From NCBI RefSeq assembly GCF_030295915.1, contig NZ_AP027361.1, forward strand, positions 3,720,001 to 3,784,000: a DNA stretch of 64,000 nucleotides, written 5' to 3'. The notes under the pieces are model-generated. The model saw only the letters and a list, made by a program, of their open reading frames with translations. It ran no database searches and was not told the origin of the DNA. Below, one piece after another: positions 46,382 through 54,387 of this stretch; position 1 is the first letter of the stretch, and each line of letters opens with the position of its first letter. A program made the translations under genes and the position numbers. The DNA comes from Thalassotalea sediminis (GTDB lineage: Bacteria > Pseudomonadota > Gammaproteobacteria > Enterobacterales > Alteromonadaceae).

Positions 46382-49114
46382 ATGAATACTACTCATTTAT
46401 CTCCACTAATTTTAGTCGACGGCTCTTCTTATCTCTTTCGCGCTTACCATGTTCCTTATTTGCAAGCGCTCTCTACCGCTGATGGACAACCTACAGGCGC
46501 AATAACAGGTGTGCTTAATATGATTAAGAGCCTTAAAAAAGATTACCCAAACGGTAATATTGTTGTTGTCTTTGACGCTAAAGGTAAAACGTTCCGTAAC
46601 GATTTATACCCTGAATATAAAGCAAATCGTCCACCGATGCCTGATGACTTGCGCACGCAAATCGCACCGTTACATGAAATTATCGAAGCAATGGGGCTAC
46701 CGTTACTTGTGATTGATGGCGTAGAAGCCGATGATGTTATAGGCACCTTATCAGCTCAAGCAACTAAAAAAGGTATCGAAACTGTGATTTCCACAGGCGA
46801 TAAGGACATGGCTCAGTTAGTGAACCAACATGTTCGATTAATTAATACCATGACTAATGTTGAAATGGATGTTGATGGCGTCATCGAGAAATTCGGCATC
46901 AAGCCAGACCAAATAATCGACTACTTAGCCTTGATGGGCGATAAAGTCGACAACATACCTGGCGTTGAAAAGTGTGGCCCTAAAACTGCGGTTAAGTGGC
47001 TTTTAGAACATAATACCCTTGATAACGTGATAGCAAATGCCGACAAAGTTAAAGGTAAAATTGGCGAGAACCTGCGAAAAGCACTTGATCAATTACCCCT
47101 ATCTTATGAATTAGCCACGATCAAACTCGATGTCGAACTTTCACAATCGCTAGAAGAATTAGTGCCTAGTTCACCAGATATTGAAAAACTCACGACATTG
47201 TATAAGCGGTTTGAATTACGACGCTTACTTGCGGAACTTGATAAAAATCAAGATGAAGAATCTGGAATTGAAACGGATACTAATGCAGTTCAAGAAAAAG
47301 TTGACGTTAACTATGACATCATTCTAACGCAAGCTGCCTTTAACGAGTGGTTAGAAAAATTAAAATCTGCGGATTATTTTTCTTTCGATACAGAAACAAC
47401 AAGTATTGACTACATGAAGGCGGAATTGGTTGGCTTATCATTTGCTGTAGAACCCGGTGTAGCGGCATATGTGCCACTAGCACATGATTATGAAGAGGCA
47501 CCTGCTCAGCTAAATAGAGAGTGGGTGTTAACACAATTAGCACCGCTGTTAGCAGACAAGAAATATATAAAAGTAGGTCAAAACTTAAAATATGATGCCA
47601 ACGTGCTCTCGCACTACGATATTGAGATTGCTGGAACCATTTACGACACAATGATCGAATCTTATTGCCTGAATAGTGTTGCTACACGTCATAATATGGA
47701 TGCCTTAGCTGAAAAGTATCTTGACTATAAAACAGTGCATTTTGAGGACATTGCCGGCAAGGGTGCTAAGCAATTGACATTCAACCAAATTGATTTGGAA
47801 AAAGCAGGACATTATGCTGCAGAAGATGCAGACATCACTTTGAGACTGCATCAAGCAATATTCCCGCAACTCGAAGCATTAAAAGGCCAGCTCGCTGTTT
47901 TTACGGATATTGAAATGCCACTGATGCCAGTGCTAGCAAGAATGGAGCAAACAGGCGTATTGATTGACAGTGACTTACTTGCTGAGCAAAGCCAAGCAAT
48001 TGGAGCAAGATTACAAGAACTAGAAGTTGAAGCGCATAACATCGCTGGTCAAAGTTTTAATTTGGGTTCACCAAAACAGCTACAACAAATTTTATTTGAA
48101 GAACTCAAGATCCCAGTTATTAAGAAGACACCAAAAGGTGCACCGTCAACCGCAGAAGAAGTTTTACAAGAACTGGCGTTAGATTATCCGTTACCAAAAG
48201 TAATTCTAGAAAACCGTGGATTAAGTAAGCTCAAATCAACTTATACTGACAAATTACCGCTAATGGTGTCGCCAAAAACAGGTCGAGTACACACTTCATA
48301 TAATCAAACTGTTGCTGCGACAGGCAGGTTATCATCCACTGATCCGAATTTGCAGAATATTCCTATTCGAAGTGAAGAGGGAAGAAAAATTCGACACGCG
48401 TTTATCGCACCAGAAGATCACAAGATTGTTGCAATTGACTACTCACAAATTGAGCTTCGTATAATGGCACATTTATCTAAAGATCCTGGACTATTGGCCG
48501 CTTTTTCAGAAGGAAGAGATATCCACCAAGCAACAGCCGCTGAAATTTTCTCGGTCGACTTAGATGAAGTAACGAGCGATCAACGTCGCAGTGCCAAAGC
48601 AATTAACTTTGGGTTAATTTATGGTATGTCGGCCTTTGGGCTATCTAAACAACTCGGCATTGCGCGCAACAAAGCACAAGCGTATATGGACAAGTACTTT
48701 GAGCGTTACCCTGGCGTGTTAAGCTATATGGAAGACACACGCAGGCTCGCCGCAGAGCAAGGTTATGTTGAAACATTATTTGGACGCCGATTATATCTGC
48801 CAGAGATAAAATCAAAAAATGCGATGCGCCGTAAAGGTGCAGAGCGTGCCGCGATAAATGCTCCAATGCAGGGTACGGCGGCAGATATTATTAAAAAAGC
48901 CATGCTAGCCGTTGATGCATGGCTGGAAGCAAACCAAGACCCTAGAATAAAAATGACGATGCAAGTGCATGACGAATTGATCTTCGAAATTCATCAAGAT
49001 ATTGTCGAGTCAGCTACGCAAAGTTTAGTAACCATAATGAACGACGCTGTTGAGTTAAGTGTGCCGTTAATTGCGGAAGCTGGTGTAGGAGACAATTGGG
49101 AACAAGCACATTAG
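46382..49114 (+). CDS. polA: DNA polymerase I
   Basis: 910 residues from ATG 46382, chosen because MNTTHLSPLILVDGSSYLFR aligns with the usual PolA start; the longer frame adds 13 residues. The 5'-3' exonuclease covers ~1-300, the 3'-5' exonuclease ~315-510 with active DxE (FDTETTSID near 334), and the polymerase domain the rest (motif A DYSQIELRIMAHLS near 685, motif C QVHDELIFE near 865). Proofreading residues are intact. It handles Okazaki fragments and repair. The 3' flank carries a terminator and then the candidate sRNA gene. Confidence 0.97.
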   Translation: MNTTHLSPLILVDGSSYLFRAYHVPYLQALSTADGQPTGAITGVLNMIKSLKKDYPNGNIVVVFDAKGKTFRNDLYPEYKANRPPMPDDLRTQIAPLHEIIEAMGLPLLVIDGVEADDVIGTLSAQATKKGIETVISTGDKDMAQLVNQHVRLINTMTNVEMDVDGVIEKFGIKPDQIIDYLALMGDKVDNIPGVEKCGPKTAVKWLLEHNTLDNVIANADKVKGKIGENLRKALDQLPLSYELATIKLDVELSQSLEELVPSSPDIEKLTTLYKRFELRRLLAELDKNQDEESGIETDTNAVQEKVDVNYDIILTQAAFNEWLEKLKSADYFSFDTETTSIDYMKAELVGLSFAVEPGVAAYVPLAHDYEEAPAQLNREWVLTQLAPLLADKKYIKVGQNLKYDANVLSHYDIEIAGTIYDTMIESYCLNSVATRHNMDALAEKYLDYKTVHFEDIAGKGAKQLTFNQIDLEKAGHYAAEDADITLRLHQAIFPQLEALKGQLAVFTDIEMPLMPVLARMEQTGVLIDSDLLAEQSQAIGARLQELEVEAHNIAGQSFNLGSPKQLQQILFEELKIPVIKKTPKGAPSTAEEVLQELALDYPLPKVILENRGLSKLKSTYTDKLPLMVSPKTGRVHTSYNQTVAATGRLSSTDPNLQNIPIRSEEGRKIRHAFIAPEDHKIVAIDYSQIELRIMAHLSKDPGLLAAFSEGRDIHQATAAEIFSVDLDEVTSDQRRSAKAINFGLIYGMSAFGLSKQLGIARNKAQAYMDKYFERYPGVLSYMEDTRRLAAEQGYVETLFGRRLYLPEIKSKNAMRRKGAERAAINAPMQGTAADIIKKAMLAVDAWLEANQDPRIKMTMQVHDELIFEIHQDIVESATQSLVTIMNDAVELSVPLIAEAGVGDNWEQAH

Positions 49115-49142
49115 CTATTTTGTACTTTAGTTTCACTTTTAG

Positions 49143-49172
49143 AAAAAAGTCGCATTTATTGCGACTTTTTTC
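49143..49172 (+). terminator. Rho-independent terminator of polA
   Basis: Stem AAAAAAGTCGCA/TGCGACTTTTTT with a TTTAT loop and T-rich end, 29 bases after the polA stop. Confidence 0.93.
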
Positions 49173-49245
49173 TTGCTAGGAATCACTTAATTACGACAAT
49201 TAAAGGAATAAAACAACACAAATGTAATAAATTTACAATTATGTC

Positions 49246-49275
49246 TTTACAACAACTGAGCTTTTACTCTATAAT
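49246..49275 (+). promoter_or_regulatory. Strong sigma-70 promoter of the candidate sRNA
   Basis: -35 TTTACA (49246-49251), 18-base spacer, perfect -10 TATAAT (49270-49275). No coding frame follows within the next 100 bases, only structured RNA and a terminator. Confidence 0.8.
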
Positions 49276-49278
49276 ACA

Positions 49279-49372
49279 GTTCGTTCCTTAGCGAACGCTT
49301 GTTGTAATAATTTGTATATTCTAGCTTTCCTCATAGCTAATCGCCCGATGATAATGTCATCGGGCTTTTTTT
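49279..49372 (+). ncRNA. Candidate trans-acting small RNA downstream of polA
   Basis: Promoter, about 90 bases of RNA and a strong terminator form an isolated transcription unit. Hairpin 1 is GTTCG/CGAAC around a TTCCTTAG loop; hairpin 2 is TAGCT/AGCTA around a TTCCTCAT loop; the terminator is GCCCGATGA/TCATCGGGC with T7 (49343-49372). The 25 bases between the first two hairpins are unpaired and U/A-rich. Both loops expose UUCCU, complementary to Shine-Dalgarno cores. It occupies the place of Spot 42 (spf) in enterics but the sequence is not Spot 42-like. No significant ORF. The precise 5' end (49279-49283) is uncertain. Confidence 0.75.
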
Positions 49373-49431
49373 ATCTCTACTACCTAAATTTCAAAACTCT
49401 CTCAGTTGAAACATTATTGATGTAAATGAAA

Positions 49432-49617
49432 TTAATCATCTACGGGATCAACAATTGGCTCTATAGGCTTAGGTTTACTGCGACCAGATTTACGTAATGC
49501 ATCACGCAGCACATACTCTATCTGTGCGTTTAAACTACGTAATTCATCGTCAGCCCATTGTTGCATAGCGGATAAAATTTCTTCATTAATGCGTAATGGA
49601 TATGCTTTTTTTGCCAC
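49432..49617 (-). CDS. Arc-like ribbon-helix-helix protein
   Basis: 61 residues from a GTG with a GAGG site six bases upstream. MAKKAYPLRINEEILSAMQQ has the beta strand and first helix of Arc/ribbon-helix-helix DNA-binding proteins; ELRSLNAQIEYVLRDALRKS is the second helix. The tail RSKPKPIEPIVDPVDD is acidic and proline-rich. It lies 45 bases after the SPFH gene on the same strand and is probably cotranscribed; homologues often follow SPFH genes. Confidence 0.8.
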   Translation of the reverse strand: MAKKAYPLRINEEILSAMQQWADDELRSLNAQIEYVLRDALRKSGRSKPKPIEPIVDPVDD

Positions 49618-49662
49618 GTTTACCTCTTTTTGAAACGCAGAGCTATAAGCTCTGCGCATTAA

Positions 49663-50529
49663 TTAGTACAAGCTACCTGTATTTACGACAGGTTGAGCTG
49701 CCTCGTCACTACATAACACCACGAGTAAATTACTGACCATTGCCGCTTTTCGTTCACTGTCTAATTCAACAATTTCACGCTCTGACAACTGTGTTAGCGC
49801 CATTTCAACCATTCCAACAGCGCCTTCTACTACTTTTTGACGTGCAGAAATAATCGCCATAGCTTGTTGACGGCGTAACATAGCATTTGCAATTTCTGGT
49901 GCATAAGCAAGATGACTTATACGTGCTTCAATAACTTTAACACCCGCTTTTTCCAATCTATCTTGTACTTCACATTTAAGTGCTTCAGAAATTTGAATAG
50001 GATCACTTCGTAACGAAATTTCCTCATTTTCATGGTTGTCATAGGCATAACTTGTAGCTAAGTTACGTAATGCAGACTCGCTTTGAATAGAAACAAAGTC
50101 TTCATAGTCATCGACTTGAAAAACAGCCTCAGCGGTATCAACAACTTCCCAGACAATTACCGCAGCTATTTCAATGGGATTACCGCTATTGTCATTAACT
50201 TTTAGCTTACCACTTTCAAAGTTTCTAACCCGCATTGAAACACGCGCTTTACTATAAAATGGATTAGCCCAACGCAGCCCAGGCATATGTACTGTACCTA
50301 CGTATTTACCAAATAACTGTAATACCGCAGCTTGCTTTGGGTGCACCATAAAAAAACCAAACCAACAAATAAATACGACAATAGTATATATAGCGCTGAC
50401 GACTATTTGCCAACCTGCATGGCTTTGAATGCCATTAATAAGCGCAGCAATACCAGCTAATTGCAGCACGAGCAAGACCACTATAAACATGATGCCATTA
50501 GGCGCTTTTATTTCTTTTTCTGTAAACAT
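49663..50529 (-). CDS. SPFH/Band 7 membrane protein
   Basis: 288 residues from the ATG six bases after GGAG; a longer frame adds 25 residues. Two hydrophobic segments (~12-60) are followed by an SPFH domain (KQAAVLQLFGKYVGTVHMPG onward) and helical coiled-coil ending ANAMLRRQQAMAIISARQK. Prohibitin/stomatin relatives organise membrane microdomains and quality control. It pairs with the following Arc-like gene. No NfeD partner is present. Confidence 0.87.
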   Translation of the reverse strand: MFTEKEIKAPNGIMFIVVLLVLQLAGIAALINGIQSHAGWQIVVSAIYTIVVFICWFGFFMVHPKQAAVLQLFGKYVGTVHMPGLRWANPFYSKARVSMRVRNFESGKLKVNDNSGNPIEIAAVIVWEVVDTAEAVFQVDDYEDFVSIQSESALRNLATSYAYDNHENEEISLRSDPIQISEALKCEVQDRLEKAGVKVIEARISHLAYAPEIANAMLRRQQAMAIISARQKVVEGAVGMVEMALTQLSEREIVELDSERKAAMVSNLLVVLCSDEAAQPVVNTGSLY

Positions 50530-50713
50530 GTTCATCTCCAACAATGAATAAAGTGATATCACTATGATATCAACATGAAACAATGTCAAGTATTTTACTC
50601 TCAATACACGTTGTTAAATCGATTAATAACAGATTATTTGCGGTAAAGGATGCACGCACCTTATTAATTTCTGCTATGCTCTTTTCGTTAAAATAATGTT
50701 AATAGAGGGTGTT

Positions 50714-52879
50714 ATGCAGAGAATTATAACCACATTCGTGGCTGCTTCTTTAACACTGAGTGCGTTCAACACTCAAGCGTTCAATCAAGCAGAATCAAAA
50801 ACTGTCTCCGAGTTAAATCAAATTGAAATGAAATATCCAAAAACAAAAAAAGGCCAAGTGTCTGATATTTACTTTGGTGAGCAAGTTGCTGATCCTTACC
50901 GCTGGTTAGAAGATGATCGCAGTGAAGAAACTGCTGATTGGGTTGGTCAACAAAATAAAGTGACCTTTGACTATTTAGCGCAAATTCCTTACCGCGAACA
51001 GCTAAAAAAGCGTTTGGAAGAAATGTGGAATTACGAAAAAGTAAGCGCTCCTTTTAAACGTGGCAAATACCAATATTTCTATCGTAACGATGGCTTACAA
51101 AATCAAAGTGTTGTTTACCGTCAAGATGAAGCGGGTAATATTGAAGAGTTTTTAGACCCAAATAAGTTTAGTAAAGATGGCACTACGTCATTGGCTTCAT
51201 TGAGCTTTTCTAAAGACGGTTCAATCGCAGCCTACTCAATTTCAGAAGGTGGTAGCGATTGGCGAAAAATCATTGTAATCGATGTAGAAACTAAAAAAGA
51301 ACTAGAAACCCCTCTAGTTGACGTTAAATTTTCTGGAATTTCATGGTATGGCAATGAAGGGTTTTATTACTCTAGCTACGATAAGCCCAAGGGTAGTGAA
51401 TTATCGGCAAAGACTGATCAACACAAACTTTATTATCATAAATTAGGGACTGCACAGAAAAATGACACGCTAATTTTCGGCGGTACTGCGGCTGAAAAAC
51501 ATCGCTATGTCGGTGGCTATGTAACCGAAGATGATCGCTATCTTGTCATCAGCGGCTCGGTATCTACATCAGGTAATCGTTTATTTATTAAAGATCTAGC
51601 GGAAAAAGATAGCAAATTAATAACCGTATTAGATCATACTGATTCTGATACCTATGTTATTGATAACGTAGGAAGCAAGCTATACCTAGTGACAAACTTG
51701 GATGCACCAAACAAAAAAATCGTTACTGTCGATGCCGCTAATCCTTCCGTTGATAACTGGAAAACACTTATTCCAGAAACGGAGCATGTGTTAACAGCTA
51801 CTACAGGTGGTGGTTATTTCTTTACAGAATATATGGTTGATGCAATTTCAAAAGTATCACAATACGATTATCAAGGTAATAAAGTAAGAGATGTGACCTT
51901 ACCTGGCGTTGGCAGCTCTAGTGGCTTTAGCGGTAAAAAAGAAGAAAAACGTCTTTATTACTCATTTACCAACTACAAAACGCCTAGCACCACTTATGCC
52001 TTTGATGTAGAGCAGGGTAAAACAACTGTTTATCGTAAATCTGGTGCGAAGTTCGACAGCGATTTATATGAATCAAAGCAGGTTTTCTATACCTCTAAAG
52101 ATGGTACGAAAGTTCCGATGATTATTACCTATAAAAAAGGTATTCAACTTGACGGTAAAAACCCAACCATATTATATGGCTATGGTGGGTTCAATGTTAG
52201 CTTAACACCTAGTTTTAGCGTAACTCGTGCAGTATGGCTGGAACAAGGTGGTATCTATGCGGTTGCTAATTTACGTGGTGGTGGTGAATACGGCAAAGCA
52301 TGGCACAAAGCGGGAACGAAAATGCAAAAACAAAATGTTTTTGACGACTTTATTGCTGCCGCTGAATACTTAATTAAAGAAAAATATACCTCCAGTGACT
52401 TTTTAGCAATCAACGGTGGTTCAAATGGTGGCTTATTAGTGGGGGCGGTGATGACGCAACGTCCTGACTTAATGAAAGTTGCTTTACCCGCAGTTGGTGT
52501 ACTAGACATGCTGCGTTATCATACCTTTACCGCAGGTGCAGGTTGGGCATATGACTATGGTACAGCCGAGCAAAGCAAAGAGATGTTTGAGTATTTAAAA
52601 GCTTATTCACCAGTACATAATGTTAAAAAAGGGATTAAATACCCCGCAACTATGGTAACTACGGGTGATCATGATGATCGCGTAGTACCAGCGCATTCCT
52701 TCAAATTTGCAGCTGAGTTACAAGCTAAGCAATCAGGTAAAGCACCAACGTTAATTCGTATTGAAACGAATGCCGGCCACGGTGCGGGTACGCCAGTATC
52801 AAAAACTATTGAACAGTATGCAGATATTTTCGGTTTCACTTTATTTAATATGGGCTTTGAGTCCTTACCAAATCAATAA
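50714..52879 (+). CDS. Exported prolyl oligopeptidase (S9A)
   Basis: 721 residues from the ATG following GAGGGTG; an upstream in-frame ATG adds six. A signal peptide ends near NTQAFNQ. The N-terminal beta-propeller starts [20 protein letters not shown]. The C-terminal alpha/beta hydrolase has the catalytic Ser in NGGSNGGLL (near residue 575), Asp in DHDDRV (near 660) and His in NAGHGAG (near 695). It cleaves after proline in short peptides, here in the periplasm. A strong terminator follows. Confidence 0.94.
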   Translation: MQRIITTFVAASLTLSAFNTQAFNQAESKTVSELNQIEMKYPKTKKGQVSDIYFGEQVADPYRWLEDDRSEETADWVGQQNKVTFDYLAQIPYREQLKKRLEEMWNYEKVSAPFKRGKYQYFYRNDGLQNQSVVYRQDEAGNIEEFLDPNKFSKDGTTSLASLSFSKDGSIAAYSISEGGSDWRKIIVIDVETKKELETPLVDVKFSGISWYGNEGFYYSSYDKPKGSELSAKTDQHKLYYHKLGTAQKNDTLIFGGTAAEKHRYVGGYVTEDDRYLVISGSVSTSGNRLFIKDLAEKDSKLITVLDHTDSDTYVIDNVGSKLYLVTNLDAPNKKIVTVDAANPSVDNWKTLIPETEHVLTATTGGGYFFTEYMVDAISKVSQYDYQGNKVRDVTLPGVGSSSGFSGKKEEKRLYYSFTNYKTPSTTYAFDVEQGKTTVYRKSGAKFDSDLYESKQVFYTSKDGTKVPMIITYKKGIQLDGKNPTILYGYGGFNVSLTPSFSVTRAVWLEQGGIYAVANLRGGGEYGKAWHKAGTKMQKQNVFDDFIAAAEYLIKEKYTSSDFLAINGGSNGGLLVGAVMTQRPDLMKVALPAVGVLDMLRYHTFTAGAGWAYDYGTAEQSKEMFEYLKAYSPVHNVKKGIKYPATMVTTGDHDDRVVPAHSFKFAAELQAKQSGKAPTLIRIETNAGHGAGTPVSKTIEQYADIFGFTLFNMGFESLPNQ

Positions 52880-52898
52880 GTGATTGATCGCGGAACAC

Positions 52899-52932
52899 CA
52901 AAAAGCGCTAGCTAACACTAGCGCTTTTTTTT
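52899..52932. terminator. Bidirectional rho-independent terminator
   Basis: Stem AAAGCGCTAG/CTAGCGCTTT with a CTAACA loop and T-run, between the convergent prolyl oligopeptidase and TraB/GumN genes. Confidence 0.92.
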
Positions 52933-52934
52933 AC

Positions 52935-53816
52935 TTACAGTTTTGTAACTTGGTAGCCTGATTGCTCAAGTAACTGCAACACATTGTTTTCGCCAACTAA
53001 ATGTCCAACACCGACAAGTACAAACTCCTTATCAGTATCAGTAAACATTTGCTCAATTAAAGGAACCCAATTTTGATTACGATCAGTAAACATTTGTTTG
53101 AATGTTTTAGGATCTTCGTCTTTTACTTGGTTAACCACTAGGTTCGCAAGTTCTTGTGATTTACCTTCTCTCCATGCAGGTAATAGCTGGTTAAACATTT
53201 CCTTAAATTCGCCCATTTGCGCGATTGTCGAACTAATCAAGGCTTCTTCACTGCCTTGTCCCATATTGGCTATCAGCCCTATTTGAAAATCACTCGATTC
53301 TAAGTATTCTTTGCCTTTGTTGTCTTTACTCGCCATTTTATTGAAATAGGCATCAACACCTTCACCCGCTAATTGTGAACGTTTAGCCTCAAGCATTGCC
53401 ATCATCATCACGATAAAGCCAGGCTTAAAACCATTCATTTCATTTACATTAATGCCAAACGCAGCCAAATGTGTTTCCAATGCTTTGAACGTATCATTAC
53501 TTAGTTTATCGCTTAGCTTCTGATTATTTGTATAAGAGACTTGTTGCATAAGCTTAGCCTGAAAACTCGCATCTGTTGGATCAGGCAACGGTGTTTCCAA
53601 AACTATCGCATCTGTCGCTTCATAAGCCGTTATAAATTCTTTTGGTAAAGGGAATTCAGAGGGCGGTAAAATGTGCACAGTACCACCAATGTATACGTGA
53701 TCTTCGCCTTTTGTTACTTTCCATACTGACGTATCAGCAAAACAAGTATTTGTATTCAAAATTACTGTTGTCGCTAGCAGTGCTGTTGCTTTCAATGTCT
53801 TTTTTAACATGTTCAT
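52935..53816 (-). CDS. TraB/GumN family exported protein
   Basis: 293 residues. Signal peptide ends near NTCFADT. The Tiki/TraB/GumN signature is visible: YIGGTVHILPPSEFPLPKEF with the first GxxH and a C-terminal VGVGHLVGENNVLQLLEQSG with the second GxxH. These motifs are metal-ligating in the family and often linked to peptidase-like activity. The start follows an AAGGAT site. A small secreted protein gene lies just upstream on the same strand. Substrate unknown. Confidence 0.85.
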   Translation of the reverse strand: MNMLKKTLKATALLATTVILNTNTCFADTSVWKVTKGEDHVYIGGTVHILPPSEFPLPKEFITAYEATDAIVLETPLPDPTDASFQAKLMQQVSYTNNQKLSDKLSNDTFKALETHLAAFGINVNEMNGFKPGFIVMMMAMLEAKRSQLAGEGVDAYFNKMASKDNKGKEYLESSDFQIGLIANMGQGSEEALISSTIAQMGEFKEMFNQLLPAWREGKSQELANLVVNQVKDEDPKTFKQMFTDRNQNWVPLIEQMFTDTDKEFVLVGVGHLVGENNVLQLLEQSGYQVTKL

Positions 53817-53869
53817 ATTTATCTATCCTTACTTTAAAATTACTGCATTCTTATAAAAATTGCGTTTTT

Positions 53870-54091
53870 TTATTTGTTACTTACTTTTATTGGTTTAACT
53901 TCAAATTGCTTCGTTTGATGCTGAAAATAATGTTGATTTTTCTTCATTGACGTTTTCAATTCATTAGCGGCAATTTGTTTTATTTCATCCATTACGGTAT
54001 TAGTTTCTGCTGAAGCAGCGCCACAAAGTAGTGCTAATAATGCGATAATAGGTCCAATAATGTAGTGCTTTTGATTATTAAGTTGTTTCAT
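53870..54091 (-). CDS. Small secreted hypothetical protein
   Basis: 73 residues with a strong AAGGAG ribosome-binding site six bases before the ATG. A signal peptide (IIGPIIALLALLCGAASAET) is followed by a short charged helix (NTVMDEIKQIAANELKTSMK) and a His/Gln/Lys-rich tail. I do not recognise it. It is likely cotranscribed with the TraB/GumN gene 53 bases downstream. The intergenic region on the other side carries tandem repeats and a divergent regulator gene. Confidence 0.6.
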   Translation of the reverse strand: MKQLNNQKHYIIGPIIALLALLCGAASAETNTVMDEIKQIAANELKTSMKKNQHYFQHQTKQFEVKPIKVSNK

Positions 54092-54254
54092 AAAATTACT
54101 CCTTGATGCATTTAATCGTCAGTGATTATTCGCTGATGGAAATAAGATTACGGTAGATTTTTTATCATGTCCCTTATCAAAGTCATATCAATTTACCCAT
54201 TAGATTCAATAAAGTTAAATAATTGATAATTAATGTTTTTTTACATAAAAAATT

Positions 54255-54276
54255 AAAACCTTATCAAAACCTTATC
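54255..54276. repeat. Tandem 11-bp repeat in a divergent promoter region
   Basis: AAAACCTTATC occurs twice head to tail (54255-54265, 54266-54276). Similar TTATC words lie at 54162-54166 and 54174-54178. Repeats one helical turn apart are typical operators for OmpR/CadC-type winged-helix proteins, such as the regulator encoded 110 bases downstream. Confidence 0.55.
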
Positions 54277-54387
54277 ACGATATTTTTACCTTTTTTGTCT
54301 ATAAATCGTGATCTAAATTCAATCATTTAATAATTGTAAAAAACATGTTAACTTTCACATCCTTTTTTACTAGTAAAAGTCTACACA

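Noticed and set aside
49279..49372. Spot 42 RNA
   Set aside because: Position fits but the sequence does not show the enteric Spot 42 conserved regions, so it is listed as an unnamed sRNA.
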